From the NCBI GenBank assembly GCA_903789615.1, contig CAIFEV010000001.1:310001-374000 (forward strand): a DNA stretch of 64,000 bases, written 5' to 3'. Position numbers and translations under genes: made by a program. Below, one piece after another: positions 63,322 to 64,000 of the stretch. The notes below the pieces were generated by a model. The model saw only the letters and a list, made by a program, of their open reading frames with translations, was not told where the DNA came from and did no database searches. How positions within the stretch are numbered: the stretch's first letter is position 1; the number at the start of each line of letters is the position of its first letter. The DNA is from an uncultured Lachnospiraceae bacterium. GTDB lineage: Bacteria; Bacillota; Clostridia; Lachnospirales; Lachnospiraceae.

Positions 63322-64000
63322 ATGTGCGGAATTGTGGGGTACATTGGCACAAGAGACTGCGTGGACATGCTGGTTGATTCACTGGCGCGGCTGGAGTACA
63401 GGGGGTATGACTCTTCAGGCATCGCCGTGGCCGGACCGGACGGTATACAGGTGCGGAAGGCCGCGGGAAGACTTTCCAATCTGCGCCGGAAACTGGCGGA
63501 TGAGGACAGACCGGCCGGGCATGCCGGGATCGGCCATACGCGCTGGGCGACGCACGGCGCGCCGTCGGATGTCAACGCGCATCCGCAGGGGACGAAAGAT
63601 GTGATGCTGGTTCACAACGGCATCATCGAGAACTACCGGGAGATCGAAGATTTCCTCACACAGAAGGGCTATACTTTCTCGTCTGAGACGGACACGGAGA
63701 GAGCGGCCTGCCTCATTGACTGGTATTACCGCTCCGGAAAGCGCGACCCGCAGGAGGCACTGCGAGGGGCGCTCGGTGTGATCCGCGGATCGTACGCATT
63801 TGCCGTGCTGTTCCGGGACTTTCCGGACCGGCTGTATGCCGTGCGCTGCGAGAGTCCGCTTGTGATCGGACTGGGCGACGGCGAGAATTTCATCGGTTCG
63901 GACGTGACGTCTTTTATTTCCTATACAAAGAAGTATTATCTTCTGGAAAAAGATGAGATCGCCGAGATCCGGGCGGACGGAGTGTATATCCGGGGGATGG
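63322..64000 (+). CDS. glmS: Glucosamine-6-phosphate synthase, N-terminal part
   Basis: The first 226 codons are in the window; the frame is still open at the right edge. Makes glucosamine 6-phosphate from fructose 6-phosphate and glutamine. The glutaminase domain is complete enough to identify: Cys2 nucleophile in MCGIVGYIG, EYRGYDSSGIAV, HTRWATHGAPSDVNAHP and LVHNGIIENYREI. Sixteen bases after topB with GGGAG upstream. The sugar-isomerase domains lie outside the window. Confidence 0.96.
   Translation, partial: MCGIVGYIGTRDCVDMLVDSLARLEYRGYDSSGIAVAGPDGIQVRKAAGRLSNLRRKLADEDRPAGHAGIGHTRWATHGAPSDVNAHPQGTKDVMLVHNGIIENYREIEDFLTQKGYTFSSETDTERAACLIDWYYRSGKRDPQEALRGALGVIRGSYAFAVLFRDFPDRLYAVRCESPLVIGLGDGENFIGSDVTSFISYTKKYYLLEKDEIAEIRADGVYIRGM

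Overview
The window looks like an ordinary core-chromosome segment of an anaerobic, fairly GC-rich member of the Firmicutes, most likely a Lachnospiraceae-type clostridium. The pointers are a DUF5716/DUF5717 gene pair, DUF5721 and DUF6465 proteins, pyruvate phosphate dikinase, a SufCBDSU operon, fused-type pyrBI, strong GGAGG ribosome sites and CIRCE heat-shock operators. No insertion sequence, prophage, CRISPR array or rRNA was seen. Genes are packed tightly, many with 4-bp ATGA overlaps.

Layout. 1-5.9 kb: the tail of rarA, then a large scaffold-like protein (DUF5717) overlapping an Hsp70/actin-fold ATPase (DUF5716). 5.9-10.6 kb: pheS-pheT-queA. 10.6-12.1 kb: a membrane SPFH protein with a small ribbon-helix-helix protein; its promoter carries palindromes. 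12.1-16.6 kb: an AspT-like transporter, the RNase P RNA, pyrBI and a lactonase. 16.7-20.3 kb: nrdR-yqeG-aroE-aroK-aroQ, then efp. 20.4-24.0 kb (minus strand): two tRNAs, DUF5721, CIRCE-controlled htpG and signal peptidase I. 24.1-29.7 kb: a radical SAM protein, a GH13 homologue that has lost its catalytic residues, a TPR-like protein, a HAD phosphatase, an unknown protein, a variant HPr and a repeat-bearing DUF6465 protein. 29.9-35.4 kb: a CarD-like regulator, valS, an aminotransferase, and an FMN riboswitch with ribU. 35.6-41.0 kb: nadE, a PrsA/SurA-like membrane protein, two HAD phosphatases and a LysR regulator. 41.1-46.2 kb: the suf Fe-S operon. 46.3-51.0 kb: glycerol catabolism (glpK, two flavoproteins, a DUF1667 protein). 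51.1-56.7 kb: CIRCE-controlled clpB, then ppdK. 56.8-64 kb: a cytoplasmic ParB-like/BMP fusion with a metallophosphoesterase, asd, a YfbR-type nucleotidase, topB and the first part of glmS.

How it fits together. Most genes are housekeeping: aminoacylation, tRNA modification, pyrimidine and shikimate synthesis, Fe-S assembly, protein quality control and glycerol use. Two perfect-spacing CIRCE elements place htpG and clpB under HrcA. An FMN aptamer whose closing helix includes the Shine-Dalgarno sequence controls ribU. The parts least explained by known biology are the ParB-like/BMP fusion with its phosphoesterase, the Hsp70-like/scaffold pair at the left edge, and the catalytically dead GH13 homologue that starts an operon.

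Limits: all calls come from reading translations and motifs by eye; promoters and operators are pattern matches, not tested sites.
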